Positions 9,731-21,109 of a DNA stretch of 64,000 bases are shown here, one piece after another (within the stretch, counting starts at the first letter, position 1; every line of letters begins with the position of its first letter). The notes under the pieces were generated by a model, which saw only the letters and a program-made list of their open reading frames with translations, was not told the DNA's origin and searched no databases. A program made the translations under genes and the position numbers. Origin of the DNA: Ferrovibrio xuzhouensis (GTDB lineage Bacteria > Pseudomonadota > Alphaproteobacteria > Ferrovibrionales > Ferrovibrionaceae); NCBI RefSeq assembly GCF_042648965.1, contig NZ_JBHRYJ010000003.1:1-64000 (forward strand), written 5' to 3'.

Positions 9731-10754
9731 TCTGCGTGCCCTTCTTCTGCGCCAGTCGTCGCAGTGTCGCGATCTGGCGGAAATATTCCTTCACCTTCGT
9801 CGCCGGGATACCGAAATGGCTCTCTCCTGCCGGAATATCCGTCATGACCCCGGATTTCGCACCAACCCGTGCGCCGGTGCCGATCTTCAGATGACCGGCC
9901 AGGCCGCTCTGGGCCGCCAGGACGACAAAATCGCCCAGCTGGGTCGAGCCGGCTATTCCGGCCTGGGCCACAACAATGCAGCCCCGCCCGAGGGTTACGT
10001 TGTGCCCGATCTGGACGAGATTATCAATCCAGCAGCCTGGCCCGACCACCGTATCGGGCCCGGCACCCCGGTCAATCGTGGTGTTGGCCCCGATCTCGCA
10101 GTCGTCACCGATCACAACCCGGCCAAGCTGCGGCACCTTTACATGCCCGGCGGGATCCGGTGCAAAGCCGAATCCGTCCTGGCCGATCCGCACGCCGGTA
10201 TGCAGGGTCACGCGGGCCCCGATCAGGCAGTGACTGAGCGTAACCGACGGACCGATCCGGCATTCCGCGCCGACCACCACCCCGCGACCGATCACACTGC
10301 CCGGGCCGATGATCGTCCCGGCGCCGATCTCCGCGCCGGGACCGATCACCACATGGGGGGCAAGCGACGCATCCGGAGCGACCGTCGCAGTAGGGTCGAC
10401 CACGGCACTGGGATGGCAGCCGGCTGCCGGCCGCATCGCCGGATAGAACAACTGCGCCGCCCGCGCGTAGCATAGATAGGGATTGGGCGCGATCAGCAGC
10501 GCCGTGCCTGCCGGCGCCGCGGCCGCATACTTGGTGTGCAGGATGCAGGCCTCGGCCCGGGTTTGCGGCAATGCTTCCGCGTATTTCGGGTTATCGAGAA
10601 AGGTCAGCTGCCCGGGACCGGCCTGGTCCAGGGTGGCAACGTCAGACACCATCCGTGCAGCGTGGGACTCATCGGCAAGCTGTGCGCCACAGCGGGGGGC
10701 CAGATCACCCAGACGGAAGGGGCCGGCCCGCTCGAAAAATCGCGGATCAGCCAT
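9723..10754 (-). CDS. lpxD: UDP-3-O-acylglucosamine N-acyltransferase
   Basis: The 343-residue enzyme adds the N-linked hydroxyacyl chain in the third step of lipid A synthesis. It has the N-terminal uridine-binding domain (LTFLDNPKYAEAL) and a long left-handed beta-helix of hexapeptide repeats; the catalytic His lies in the DNLVQIGHNVTLG region. The length is normal. It lies four bases after skp and overlaps fabZ. Confidence 0.96.
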   Translation of the reverse strand: MADPRFFERAGPFRLGDLAPRCGAQLADESHAARMVSDVATLDQAGPGQLTFLDNPKYAEALPQTRAEACILHTKYAAAAPAGTALLIAPNPYLCYARAAQLFYPAMRPAAGCHPSAVVDPTATVAPDASLAPHVVIGPGAEIGAGTIIGPGSVIGRGVVVGAECRIGPSVTLSHCLIGARVTLHTGVRIGQDGFGFAPDPAGHVKVPQLGRVVIGDDCEIGANTTIDRGAGPDTVVGPGCWIDNLVQIGHNVTLGRGCIVVAQAGIAGSTQLGDFVVLAAQSGLAGHLKIGTGARVGAKSGVMTDIPAGESHFGIPATKVKEYFRQIATLRRLAQKKGTQND

Positions 10755-10758
10755 AAGC

Positions 10759-11328
10759 TCACTTCCGCGCGGGTAAGGCCGCTTTCACCGTCGGCAGACG
10801 CTGATCCAGCAGCTTCAGAACCTCAGGCGTGATCTCCACGTTCGGATCCAGCATGACCTGCACATTGGTCCGGTCCAGCACCAGGTTGAAGCCCCGGGTT
10901 TTGGACATCTCCTTGAGGATCTCGACGATCGTGCCGGTCACCTGATCGCGGGCGCCGTTGAAGGCCTTTTCAATCGTGGTCTGATGATCCTGGATCTGCT
11001 TCTGCAGGGCGACGACCTTGGCCTGGAAAGCCTGGCGACGCTGCTCGAACACTTCAGGCGTCAACACCGACCGCTGCTTGGCCAACTCCTGGTCTTCCTT
11101 GCGCAGTGCATCTTCCTGCTGTTCGATTTCCGGCTTCAGGCCGGCACGATACTGGTCGATCTGCTGCCGCACGGCCTTGAGGGCCGCCGCATCGCGGAAG
11201 ATGCGCTGGGTATCGATCACAACGACGGTCGCGACCGGCGTCTTCTGGGTTTGCGCCTGCACCGCCACCGGAACGGAGGCCGCGAGCAGGCAGAGGAGGA
11301 CAAGACAGGTCCTGAGATAGGCGTACAT
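10759..11328 (-). CDS. skp: OmpH/Skp-family periplasmic chaperone
   Basis: The 189-residue protein has an N-terminal signal peptide (hydrophobic residues about 6-24, ending AVQAQT) and a long, charged, glutamine-rich coiled coil, the hallmark of Skp/OmpH. Skp forms jellyfish-like trimers that hold unfolded outer-membrane proteins on the way to BamA, whose gene is directly upstream. The conserved VVVIDTQRIFRDAAALK opens the mature part. It is followed four bases later by lpxD. Confidence 0.93.
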   Translation of the reverse strand: MYAYLRTCLVLLCLLAASVPVAVQAQTQKTPVATVVVIDTQRIFRDAAALKAVRQQIDQYRAGLKPEIEQQEDALRKEDQELAKQRSVLTPEVFEQRRQAFQAKVVALQKQIQDHQTTIEKAFNGARDQVTGTIVEILKEMSKTRGFNLVLDRTNVQVMLDPNVEITPEVLKLLDQRLPTVKAALPARK

Positions 11329-11348
11329 TGGGTTTCAGACCTTGCTGG

Positions 11349-13637
11349 CTAGAAGCGTGAACCGAAGTTGATGCGCAGAAGTTCCGTCTTGTCGGCTTCT
11401 TCCTTGACGATCGGGAAGCCGACATCGACACGGATCAGGCCCAAAGGCGACTTCCATTGTACACCGGTACCGGCCGACACGCGCAGGCTGTTGGAATCAA
11501 AGACAGTCGGACCGGAATCAGACAGTTTCGAGAGCGAGCCGGCCTCGGTAAACAGGATGCCCTTGATGCCATATTCGTTCGGCAGGCCGATCGGGAAACT
11601 GAGGTCCGCCGATCCTTTATAATACTGCTCGCCGCCCAGCGAGTCGCCGGTTGAAGTGTCGCGGGGACCGATACCACCGGTGCGGAAACCACGGAAGTTG
11701 TCGCCGCCGAGATAGAAACGGTTCGGCAGGCGAACATCCTCGCCGAGACCGATGATCGATCCAGCTTCGGCGCCCAGGGTGAGAATGACGTCGTCCGACA
11801 GGGTGAAATACTTATAGCCAGCGCCGACATTCTTGACGTACCTCTCGGTGCCGCCAACACCGGCAAGTTCCTGCGACAACCGCAGCAGGTAGCCATGCCC
11901 GGGTTCGATCTTGTCGTCGCGCCGATCGTAAGTCAGCACGTGGCCGATCGACGACGTCACGTAACCACCCTCCTGGGCGATGATGAACGGCGACGCATCG
12001 TCGCGGACATGGTTGATCTGGTCCTGCCGGAACCGGTAGTAGATTTGCTGCGACAGGTTCTCGGTGATCGGGTACGAGATGCGCGGCGAAGCGATCGTCG
12101 TCGTCTGATCGAGACTGCTGCGATCGCGGAAGTCGGTGCGCCGCCGTGACAGGTCGAAACCGGCGGCCAGTTCCCGATCAAGGAAATACGGCTCGGTGAA
12201 GGACAGGTCGGCCTGCTGGCGCTGGGTCGACAGGCTGAAGCCCAGCTTGAGATCCTGGCCGCGACCCAGCAGGTTGCGTTCGCGGATCGAAATGTCGCCG
12301 AGCACGCTTTCCGAGGTCGAGTAGCCGACACCCACCGAGAATTCGCCGGTCGACTTCTCGGTAACGTCGGCCGTCAGGACCACCTTATCCGGCGCACTGC
12401 CGCGGCTCTCCTTGACGTCCACCTTGTCAAAGAAGTTCAGGCCACGCAGCCGCGTCCGGGTGCGGCGCAGCTTGGCGGCATTGAAGGCGTCGCCCTCGGC
12501 CAGCCGGAACTCGCGACGGATCACCTTGTCCAGCGTGCGCACGTTGCCGACGATGTCGATGCGCTCGACAAAGACCCGCGGGCTCTCGCCGATGGTATAA
12601 TCGATATCGATAATGCGCTTCTGCAGGTCCTTCTTGACCTGCGGCTGCACGTCGACGAAGGCGTAGCCCTGCCGGCCGAGTTCGTCGGTCAGCGCCTGAA
12701 CGGTATTCTCGACCTGGTCGGCATTATAGGTCTCGCCCGTCTTCGTGGTGACCAGGGCCGCAAGCGCCTTGTTGTCGACGCCCTTGATGTCGCTGGTGAC
12801 GTCCATCTTGCCGAAAGTGTAGGGCCGGCCTTCCTCGATGGTGAAGGTGATGATGAAATTCTCGCGGTTCGGCAGCAGTTCGGCCGCCGCATTGATCACA
12901 CGGAAATCGGCATAGCCCTTGCTGAGATAGAACTTGCGCAGTTTCTCGCGATCGAAAGTCAGGCGGTCCGGATCATAGCTGTCGTCGGAACTCAGGAAAC
13001 GGTACCAGGCGGTTTCCTTGGTCTGGATTTCCTCTTTCAGGCGCGAATCGCTGAACCGCCGGTTGCCGATGAAGCGGATGCTGCTGACGCCGGTGAGCGG
13101 GCCTTCATTGATCTCGAAGATCAGGTCGACGCGGTTCTGCTCGAGCTGGATGACCTTCGGCTCGACCGTCGCGGCAAAGCGGCCGGACCGCCGGTAGATC
13201 TGCTGGATGCGCTGGGTATCGGCCTGCACCTTGGCGCGGGTATAGACCTGCCGTGGCTTGAGCTGCAGCTCGCTGCGCAGCTGGTCCGCCTGCATGCGAT
13301 GATTGCCTTCGAAGACCAGCCGGTTGATCACCGGATTTTCAACCACGCGCACGATCAGGGTATCGCCCTGCAGGCGCAGGGTCACATCCGAGAACAGGCC
13401 GGTGGCAAACAGCGCTTTCAGCGACTTGTCGGCTTCAGCGGCGCTATAGGCCGAGCCGGCATGCAGCGTGAGGTAATTCTGGACCGTCGCCACCTCGATG
13501 CGCTGGTTGCCCTCGACAACGACATCGCGGATCGTCGGCCCGGTCTGCGCGGCGGCCGCATGGGCACCCAGCGCCAACAGCAAAAGCAGGCCCAGGGCCC
13601 CAAGCCGGCGCAACCGCGATACAATCGTGCGGAACAT
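11349..13637 (-). CDS. bamA: Outer-membrane protein assembly factor BamA
   Basis: The 762-residue Omp85 protein inserts beta-barrel proteins into the outer membrane. A signal peptide covers about residues 1-31 (cleavage near AHAAAAQ); five POTRA domains follow to about residue 420, then a 16-strand barrel ending in the C-terminal Phe (NFGSRF). The region with RGF (DNFRGFRTGGIGPRD) is the conserved L6 loop. The start MFRTIVSRLRR at 13637 is used rather than a start 13 codons upstream because the signal peptide fits. It sits between rseP and skp as in most proteobacteria. Confidence 0.97.
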   Translation of the reverse strand: MFRTIVSRLRRLGALGLLLLLALGAHAAAAQTGPTIRDVVVEGNQRIEVATVQNYLTLHAGSAYSAAEADKSLKALFATGLFSDVTLRLQGDTLIVRVVENPVINRLVFEGNHRMQADQLRSELQLKPRQVYTRAKVQADTQRIQQIYRRSGRFAATVEPKVIQLEQNRVDLIFEINEGPLTGVSSIRFIGNRRFSDSRLKEEIQTKETAWYRFLSSDDSYDPDRLTFDREKLRKFYLSKGYADFRVINAAAELLPNRENFIITFTIEEGRPYTFGKMDVTSDIKGVDNKALAALVTTKTGETYNADQVENTVQALTDELGRQGYAFVDVQPQVKKDLQKRIIDIDYTIGESPRVFVERIDIVGNVRTLDKVIRREFRLAEGDAFNAAKLRRTRTRLRGLNFFDKVDVKESRGSAPDKVVLTADVTEKSTGEFSVGVGYSTSESVLGDISIRERNLLGRGQDLKLGFSLSTQRQQADLSFTEPYFLDRELAAGFDLSRRRTDFRDRSSLDQTTTIASPRISYPITENLSQQIYYRFRQDQINHVRDDASPFIIAQEGGYVTSSIGHVLTYDRRDDKIEPGHGYLLRLSQELAGVGGTERYVKNVGAGYKYFTLSDDVILTLGAEAGSIIGLGEDVRLPNRFYLGGDNFRGFRTGGIGPRDTSTGDSLGGEQYYKGSADLSFPIGLPNEYGIKGILFTEAGSLSKLSDSGPTVFDSNSLRVSAGTGVQWKSPLGLIRVDVGFPIVKEEADKTELLRINFGSRF

Positions 13638-13686
13638 TCCTGACACAGTCCCCCTCGCCCCCAGACCTGCCCTCACTTAGCCCGAT

Positions 13687-14823
13687 TCACGAAAAAAGCC
13701 CAGTGAGGAAATTGAAAACAGGCAGGCGATTCAAATCGTTCCACGTTGCGAAGAGGAACAGCGACAGGACCAGGGCAAAGCCAATGCGGAAGCCGTATTC
13801 CTGCGCCCGGTCTCCCAGCGGCCGGCCCCGCAGGGCCTCGATGCCGTAAAACAGCAAATGGCCGCCATCGAGCATCGGCACCGGGAACAGGTTGATCAGG
13901 CCGATGGCCACGGACAGCGTCGCCATCAGCTGGATCAGGCCGAGCCAGCTCGCCTTGGCAACATCGCCCGAGATCTTGGCGATACCGAGCGGGCCGCTCA
14001 GCTGGTCGCCGGACTCGCGGCCATCGGCGATCCGGCCGAGATACGTGAAGGTATTGGCGACGACCTGCCAGGTCTCCTGCGCGGCCAGCACCACGGAGGT
14101 CGCGGGGTCATGTCGCACGAATTCGATGCCGGAGGTGCGGATGCCGATCTGGCCGACCCGCTCGGTCCCACCGACACCGTTCGATGCATCGACCCGGCGC
14201 GGCACCACGGTGATGTGTTGCTCGCTGCCATCGCGGCGAACGGTCAGGTCGATCGGGGTTTCGGCGCGCAGCGCCACATAGGTCTGCAGATCCTGGAAGC
14301 GCCCGATGCTGGTGCCATCGGCTGCGGTGATGCGGTCACCCGACTTCAGGCCGGCATCGGCGGCGGCGCTGTTCGGCATCACCTCGCCGACGACCGGCGG
14401 CGTGAACGGCTGGCCGATCACGCTGAACAGCGCGGCATAGACGAGAATGGCGAACAGGAAATTGGCCACCGGACCGGCCACCACGATGGCCGAGCGGGCG
14501 CGCAGCCCCTTGTAGTGGAAGGATTCCTTGCGGTCGGCCTCGCTCATGGCGGCAATGGCCGCGCCATCGGCGCCGGATGCCGCATCGGCATCGCCGAAGA
14601 ACTTCACGAAGCCGCCGAGCGGAATGGCGCTGATCTTCCAGCGGGTGCCATTCTTGTCGTACCAGCCGAACAGTTCCGGGCCGAAACCGATCGAGAAAAC
14701 CTCGACCCGCACACCGCAGCGGCGCGCCACCCAGTAATGACCCAGTTCGTGGACGAACACGATGATGGTGAGAACGACGACGAACGGGACGATGTAGCTG
14801 GCCAGATTGGTGACGAATTCCAT
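13687..14823 (-). CDS. rseP: RIP metalloprotease RseP
   Basis: The 378-residue site-2 protease cuts membrane-embedded substrates such as anti-sigma factors. The zinc motif HELGH is at residues 25-29 inside the first membrane segment and the second metal-binding motif (VPMLDGGHLLFYG) lies near the C-terminus. One clear PDZ domain is present in the middle (PNSAAADAGLKSGDRITAAD). About four membrane segments are visible. The gene lies 18 bases after dxr and before bamA, the conserved order. Confidence 0.95.
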   Translation of the reverse strand: MEFVTNLASYIVPFVVVLTIIVFVHELGHYWVARRCGVRVEVFSIGFGPELFGWYDKNGTRWKISAIPLGGFVKFFGDADAASGADGAAIAAMSEADRKESFHYKGLRARSAIVVAGPVANFLFAILVYAALFSVIGQPFTPPVVGEVMPNSAAADAGLKSGDRITAADGTSIGRFQDLQTYVALRAETPIDLTVRRDGSEQHITVVPRRVDASNGVGGTERVGQIGIRTSGIEFVRHDPATSVVLAAQETWQVVANTFTYLGRIADGRESGDQLSGPLGIAKISGDVAKASWLGLIQLMATLSVAIGLINLFPVPMLDGGHLLFYGIEALRGRPLGDRAQEYGFRIGFALVLSLFLFATWNDLNRLPVFNFLTGLFS

Positions 14824-14841
14824 GATACCTCGACCGCCAGC

Positions 14842-16058
<1,217 letters not shown>

Positions 16059-16068
<10 letters not shown>

Positions 16069-16877
16069 AGCAGGTCTCCCCAGAAGATGTAGATCAGCGT
16101 GATGAACGGCACGGCGAACAGCAGGCCGTCGAGCCGGTCGAGTGCGCCGCCATGGCCGGGGATCAGGCTGCCGGTGTCCTTGACGCCGAAATGCCGCTTC
16201 ACGCCGGATTCAAAGAAATCGCCGGCCTGCGACACCACGGCGACGACACCGGCCAGCATGGCAAGGATGACGGCTGGCCAGGTAACATCAATCCGGGCGA
16301 TCAGCCAGCCGACCAGGGCCGCGCAGATCATGCCGCCGATCAGGCCGGCCCAGGTCTTGTTGGGACTGATGCTCGGAATCAGCTTCGGCCCGCCAATGGC
16401 ACGGCCGGCAAAGTAGGCGCCGGTATCGGTCGCCCAGATCACGCACAGCAGCCAGAAGACAATGTGCTGACCCTGTTCCGAATCCCCGCGCAGCCACAGC
16501 AGCATCAGGCACGGCAGCCCGACATAGATCAGGCCGACCGTGTGCCACAGGAACCGGTGCCGCATGTAGAGTCCCACTGCCACGGCACCAAGCAACAGGA
16601 ACCCCATGGCAAAATTGTGGTGCTTGAGCATCACCAGCAGCAGGCTACCGGCAATGCCGAGTCCGCTGCCGATCAGCACGCTGCGGGCGTAAGGCCCCGG
16701 CATGCGCAGCCATTCATGCAGCATCAGCATCGCGGCGGCAAAGGCCAGGATGGCAAACGGCCACTCGCCGAGCCAGGTCGCGAAGATCACCAGCGGCAGC
16801 AGCACGGCCGCCGAAACCACTCGCAGCACCAGGCTGCTCGGACCCGTCTTCGCGGGTGTCAGCGGCCCGTCCTGCAT
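16059..16877 (-). CDS. cdsA: Phosphatidate cytidylyltransferase
   Basis: The 272-residue membrane enzyme makes CDP-diacylglycerol, the precursor of all phospholipids. The family signature near the C-terminus is present (KRHFGVKDTGSLIPGHGGALDRLDG, starting about residue 220), with about eight membrane segments. The start ATG at 16877 is preceded by AGGGGA and lies 22 bases after the uppS stop; an in-frame ATG at 16919 would overlap uppS and lacks a clear ribosome binding site, so it is the less likely alternative. Confidence 0.92.
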
Positions 16878-16899
16878 CGTTGTCCCCTGTGCTGCCGGC

Positions 16900-17637
<738 letters not shown>

Positions 17638-17639
17638 GG

Positions 17640-18197
17640 CTAGACCTGCAGGATCTCCTTGGTCTTCTGGGCCAGCGCCTCGTCGACCTTCTTGATGGAG
17701 GCATCGGTCAGATTCTGGATCTCGTCATGCCACATCTTGGCATCGTCCTCGCCGATCTCGCCGTCCTTCTCCAGCTTCTTCAGGCCATCCATGCCATCGC
17801 GCCGCACGCCACGGATGGCGACCCGCGCCTGTTCGGCATACTGGCCGGCAACTTTGGTCAGCTCCTTGCGGCGCTGCTCGTTCAGCTCGGGGATCGGAAT
17901 GCGGATCAGGGTGCCGTCCGCCTGCGGATTAAGACCAAGGCCGCTGGCGGTGATCGCCTTCTCCACCGCCTTCACGTTCGACTTGTCCCAGACCTGCACG
18001 CTGATCATGCGCGGTTCGGGCACGCTGACCGTGCCGATCTGGTTGATCGGCATCACGCTGCCGTAGACGTCGACGCGGACCGGATCGAGCATGCTGATCG
18101 TGGCCCGACCGGTACGCAGACCGACGAATTCGTGCTTCAGCACCTCGACAGCCTTGCCCATGCGGCGCTCGATATCGTCGATATCCGGTTCAGCCAC
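17640..18197 (-). CDS. frr: Ribosome recycling factor
   Basis: The 185-residue protein, which dissolves post-termination ribosomes together with EF-G, has the standard RRF length when a GTG start at 18197 is used. That GTG has AGGAG six bases upstream; the longer frame from a TTG eight codons earlier runs through this ribosome binding site and was rejected. Conserved features include HEFVGLRTGRA and the IPELNEQRRKELTK helix. An AT-rich spacer separates it from pyrH and could hold its own promoter. Confidence 0.96.
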   Translation of the reverse strand: MAEPDIDDIERRMGKAVEVLKHEFVGLRTGRATISMLDPVRVDVYGSVMPINQIGTVSVPEPRMISVQVWDKSNVKAVEKAITASGLGLNPQADGTLIRIPIPELNEQRRKELTKVAGQYAEQARVAIRGVRRDGMDGLKKLEKDGEIGEDDAKMWHDEIQNLTDASIKKVDEALAQKTKEILQV

Positions 18198-18263
18198 GAC
18201 ACTCTCCTGCACATGCAACAAAAAGGTTATTTATAATCAATATTTTATAGCTAAGCTGGAACC

Positions 18264-18980
18264 CTAGGTTCCCTCGATCACGGTGCACCGTCCGGTGCCG
18301 GTCAGCACTTTGGCGAAGCCGCCCGGCTCGTGCAAGGAAAACACCAGAATGGGGATATTGTTCTCCCGCGCCAGGCTGATGGCCGAGGCGTCCATCACCT
18401 TGAGGTCGCGCTGCAGCACGTCCAGGTAGGTCAGCCGGTCATAGCGGGTGGCCGTCTTGTCCTTCTTCGGGTCGTCGCTGTAGACGCCATCGACCTGGGT
18501 GCCCTTCAGCAGGGCGTCGCAGCCCATTTCCGCGGCCCGCAGGGCGGCGGCCGTGTCGGTGGTGAAAAACGGATTGCCGGTACCGGCAGCGAAAATCACC
18601 ACCCGGCCCTTTTCCATATGTCGCATGGCACGACGGCGGATATAGGGCTCGCAGACCGTATCCATGCGGATCGCCGACATCACCCGGGTCGGCACGCCAT
18701 GGGACTCAAGGGCATGCTGCACGCCCAGCGCGTTGATCACCGTGGCCAGCATGCCCATGTAGTCCGCCGAAGCGCGCTGCATGCCGCGGGTGGCACCGGC
18801 GACACCGCGGAAGATGTTGCCGCCGCCAATGACCAGGCAGATCTCGGCGCCGAGATCATGCACCGCCTTCACTTCGGCGGTGATCCGGTCGACGGTCTCG
18901 AAGTCGATGCCGTAGGGGGTCGGGCCCATCAGGGCCTCGCCCGAGCATTTCAGCAGCACACGGCGGTATTTGATGGTCAT
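18264..18980 (-). CDS. pyrH: Uridylate kinase
   Basis: The 238-residue amino-acid-kinase-fold protein phosphorylates UMP to UDP. The start MTIKYRRVLLKCSGEALMG and the glycine-rich VIGGGNIFRG are diagnostic, and the length matches the hexameric bacterial enzymes. A short inverted repeat, GGAACC around the stop codon (18258-18272), closes the gene. It lies between tsf and frr in the conserved order. Confidence 0.97.
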   Translation of the reverse strand: MTIKYRRVLLKCSGEALMGPTPYGIDFETVDRITAEVKAVHDLGAEICLVIGGGNIFRGVAGATRGMQRASADYMGMLATVINALGVQHALESHGVPTRVMSAIRMDTVCEPYIRRRAMRHMEKGRVVIFAAGTGNPFFTTDTAAALRAAEMGCDALLKGTQVDGVYSDDPKKDKTATRYDRLTYLDVLQRDLKVMDASAISLARENNIPILVFSLHEPGGFAKVLTGTGRCTVIEGT

Positions 18981-19084
18981 ACGGCATCCTCGGCGACAGG
19001 CGCCCAGGATTGACCGAAAGGCGCGGCGATTCTGTGGCGAACCTTATACCATGGCCCGGCTTGGCAAAAATGCCCGCAGATACA

Positions 19085-19107
19085 GAAAGGGGGGCCTGAG
19101 CCCCCCT
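19085..19107 (-). terminator. Intrinsic terminator after tsf
   Basis: GGGGGGC (19089-19095) pairs with GCCCCCC (19100-19106) around a four-base loop, extended by an A-T pair, and on the minus strand is followed by TTTCTGT. It lies 25 bases after the tsf stop and would separate rpsB-tsf from pyrH. Confidence 0.7.
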
Positions 19108-19131
19108 CCCCGAACTTTCCTGCAACCCGCC

Positions 19132-20055
19132 TCAGCCGGCCATCTTGGCGACTTCGGCCGCGAAATCATCGGTTTTCTTCTCGACGCCCTCGCCAAGCTG
19201 GAAGCGGACGAAGCCTGTGACCTCGATGGGCGCGCCGGCATCCTTGGCCGCCTTCTCGACGGCCTTGCCGACCGGGGTCTCGCCGTCGATGACGAAGACC
19301 TGCTCGAGCAGGACGACCTCCTGATAGAACTTGCGGATGCGGCCTTCGACCATCTTGGCGATGATCTCGGCCGGCTTGCCCGAACCCGCCGCCTGGTCGG
19401 TCAGCACGGTCCGCTCGCGCTCGACCAGGCTCTGGTCGAGGTCCTTGGTGCTGACGGACTGCGGGTTGGTCGCCGCGATGTGCATGGCGAGCTGCTTGCC
19501 GATCTGCTCCAGCACCTCGCGCTTGCCGGTCGACTTCAGGCCGACCAGCACGCCCAGCTTGCCGAGACCCTCGGCCAGCGCGCTGTGGACATAGGCAACG
19601 ACCACGCCGCCATCGACCGTCATCACGCGGGCACGACGCAGGGTCATGTTCTCGCCGATGGTGGCGATGGCCTGGGTGATCTCGTCCTTGACGCTGCGGC
19701 CCGTGCCCGGGAACGGCGCGGCTTCGAGAGCGGCAACATCCTCGCCAGCGGTCAGGGCCGCGGTGGCGATACCCCCGGCCAGCGTCTGGAACTGCGGGTT
19801 GCGGGCAACGAAATCGGTCTCGGCATTCACCTCGACGATGGCGCCAGCGTTATCCTTGATGGCAACGGCAACCAGGCCTTCGGCGGCCACGCGACCGGCC
19901 TTCTTCGCCGCAGCCGACAGGCCCTTCTTGCGCAGCCAGTCGACAGCGGCGTCGACGTCGCCGTTGGTTTCGCCCAGCGCCTTCTTGCAATCCATCATGC
20001 CCGCGCCGGTCTTCTCGCGCAGATCCTTCACCAGGGCCGCAGTGATCTCAGCCAT
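19132..20055 (-). CDS. tsf: Elongation factor Ts
   Basis: The 307-residue protein is the guanine nucleotide exchange factor of EF-Tu. The N-terminal UBA-like domain has LVKDLREKTGAGMMDCKKAL, and the core contains the conserved ETDFVARN segment. A GAGAGGACTCTGAC leader precedes the start. It follows rpsB after a 119-base spacer holding a strong hairpin and is itself followed by a terminator. Confidence 0.97.
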   Translation of the reverse strand: MAEITAALVKDLREKTGAGMMDCKKALGETNGDVDAAVDWLRKKGLSAAAKKAGRVAAEGLVAVAIKDNAGAIVEVNAETDFVARNPQFQTLAGGIATAALTAGEDVAALEAAPFPGTGRSVKDEITQAIATIGENMTLRRARVMTVDGGVVVAYVHSALAEGLGKLGVLVGLKSTGKREVLEQIGKQLAMHIAATNPQSVSTKDLDQSLVERERTVLTDQAAGSGKPAEIIAKMVEGRIRKFYQEVVLLEQVFVIDGETPVGKAVEKAAKDAGAPIEVTGFVRFQLGEGVEKKTDDFAAEVAKMAG

Positions 20056-20125
20056 GTCAGAGTCCTCTCAGTCCTATTCGGTTGACCGGACATCGCCCGG
20101 TAATCGTATGGTCATGAAAACGGCT

Positions 20126-20158
20126 GCGGCGCCCCGTCGGCATGCGAGGGGGCGCCGC
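20126..20158 (-). terminator. Attenuator-like hairpin between rpsB and tsf
   Basis: GCGGCGCCCC (20126-20135) pairs with GGGGCGCCGC (20149-20158) around a 13-base loop. On the minus strand the stem is followed within a few bases by a short T-run (GCCGTTTTC). Its place between rpsB and tsf resembles the partial terminator known between these genes in Escherichia coli; here the role is inferred. Confidence 0.55.
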
Positions 20159-20174
20159 GACCGATACATCAGGC

Positions 20175-20969
20175 TCAGGCCTGGGCCGCGGCCTCGCCGC
20201 CTGCGGCAGGCGCCTCGGCAACCGCCTCAACCGGCAGCTCTTCGGCCGCGCCGAGATCGGCGCCGCTGGCCGACAGCTGCTCCTCGATGCCGCTGAGAAC
20301 GGCGAGCGAGAACAGGTCGCAGTACAGGTTGATGGCACGCAGCGCGTCATCGTTGCCCGGAACCGGATAGGTGATGCCCTGCGGGTCCGAGTTCGAGTCG
20401 AGGACCGCCACCACCGGAATGCCGAGCGTGCGGGCTTCGGCAATGGCAATGTCTTCCTTGACCGTGTCGATGACGATCATGATGCTGGGCAGACCGCCCA
20501 TATCCTTGATGCCGCCCAGCGCCCGGTCGAGCTTCTCGCGCTCGCGGGTCAGGTTCAGCACTTCCTTCTTGGTCAGGCCGGCGGTGTTCTGCTCGGACCC
20601 CAGCAGCTCCTCCAGCTCCTTCAGGCGCTTGATCGACTGGGAGATGGTCTTCCAGTTGGTCAGCATGCCGCCGAGCCAGCGATGGTTCACGAAGAACTGG
20701 CCGCACTTGGCTGCCGCTTCGGCAATCGCCTCCGAGGCCTGGCGCTTGGTGCCGACGAACAGCACGCGACCGCCGCCGGCGGTGACGTCGCGCACGGCCT
20801 GCAGGGCGCGATGCAACATCGGCACCGACTGCTGCAGGTCGATGATGTGAACATTGTTGCGTTCCCCGAACAGGAACGGCTTCATCTTCGGATTCCAGCG
20901 GTGGGTCTGGTGTCCGAAATGGACGCCAGCTTCGATCAGCTGACGCATGGTAAAGGTCGGCAGGGTCAT
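20175..20969 (-). CDS. rpsB: 30S ribosomal protein S2
   Basis: The 264-residue protein starts MTLPTFTMRQLIEAGVHFGH, the conserved S2 N-terminus, and has a GGAGAAGG ribosome binding site. A longer in-frame extension of 160 codons upstream carries no domain and was rejected. S2 joins the 30S subunit late and is needed for S1 binding. The C-terminus is an alanine/glutamate-rich tail (about 35 residues), common in alphaproteobacteria. A good promoter and a structured leader of about 135 bases lie upstream. Confidence 0.97.
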   Translation of the reverse strand: MTLPTFTMRQLIEAGVHFGHQTHRWNPKMKPFLFGERNNVHIIDLQQSVPMLHRALQAVRDVTAGGGRVLFVGTKRQASEAIAEAAAKCGQFFVNHRWLGGMLTNWKTISQSIKRLKELEELLGSEQNTAGLTKKEVLNLTREREKLDRALGGIKDMGGLPSIMIVIDTVKEDIAIAEARTLGIPVVAVLDSNSDPQGITYPVPGNDDALRAINLYCDLFSLAVLSGIEEQLSASGADLGAAEELPVEAVAEAPAAGGEAAAQA

Positions 20970-21102
20970 CTCTCTATCCTTCTCCGGTTGGGCCGCCGCA
21001 GGCACGTCCTGCCCCTGGAACTGGGTTCCGCTGGGACCGGACACCGGAACGCCGCCTTGGGATTTCTCCCCAAGGCCGCGCAAGCCTGCGTGTGGGTTTG
21101 AA
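20970..21102 (-). promoter_or_regulatory. Structured 5' leader of rpsB
   Basis: Between the promoter and the rpsB start the leader contains several short perfect hairpins: CCTTGGG/CCCAAGG (21055-21061 with 21069-21075), GGAAC/GTTCC (21017-21021 with 21025-21029) and GCAGG/CCTGC (20998-21002 with 21008-21012). Autogenous control of rpsB-tsf by S2 through leader RNA is known in enterobacteria; similar control here is an inference. Confidence 0.45.
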
Positions 21103-21109
21103 CGCGCGG

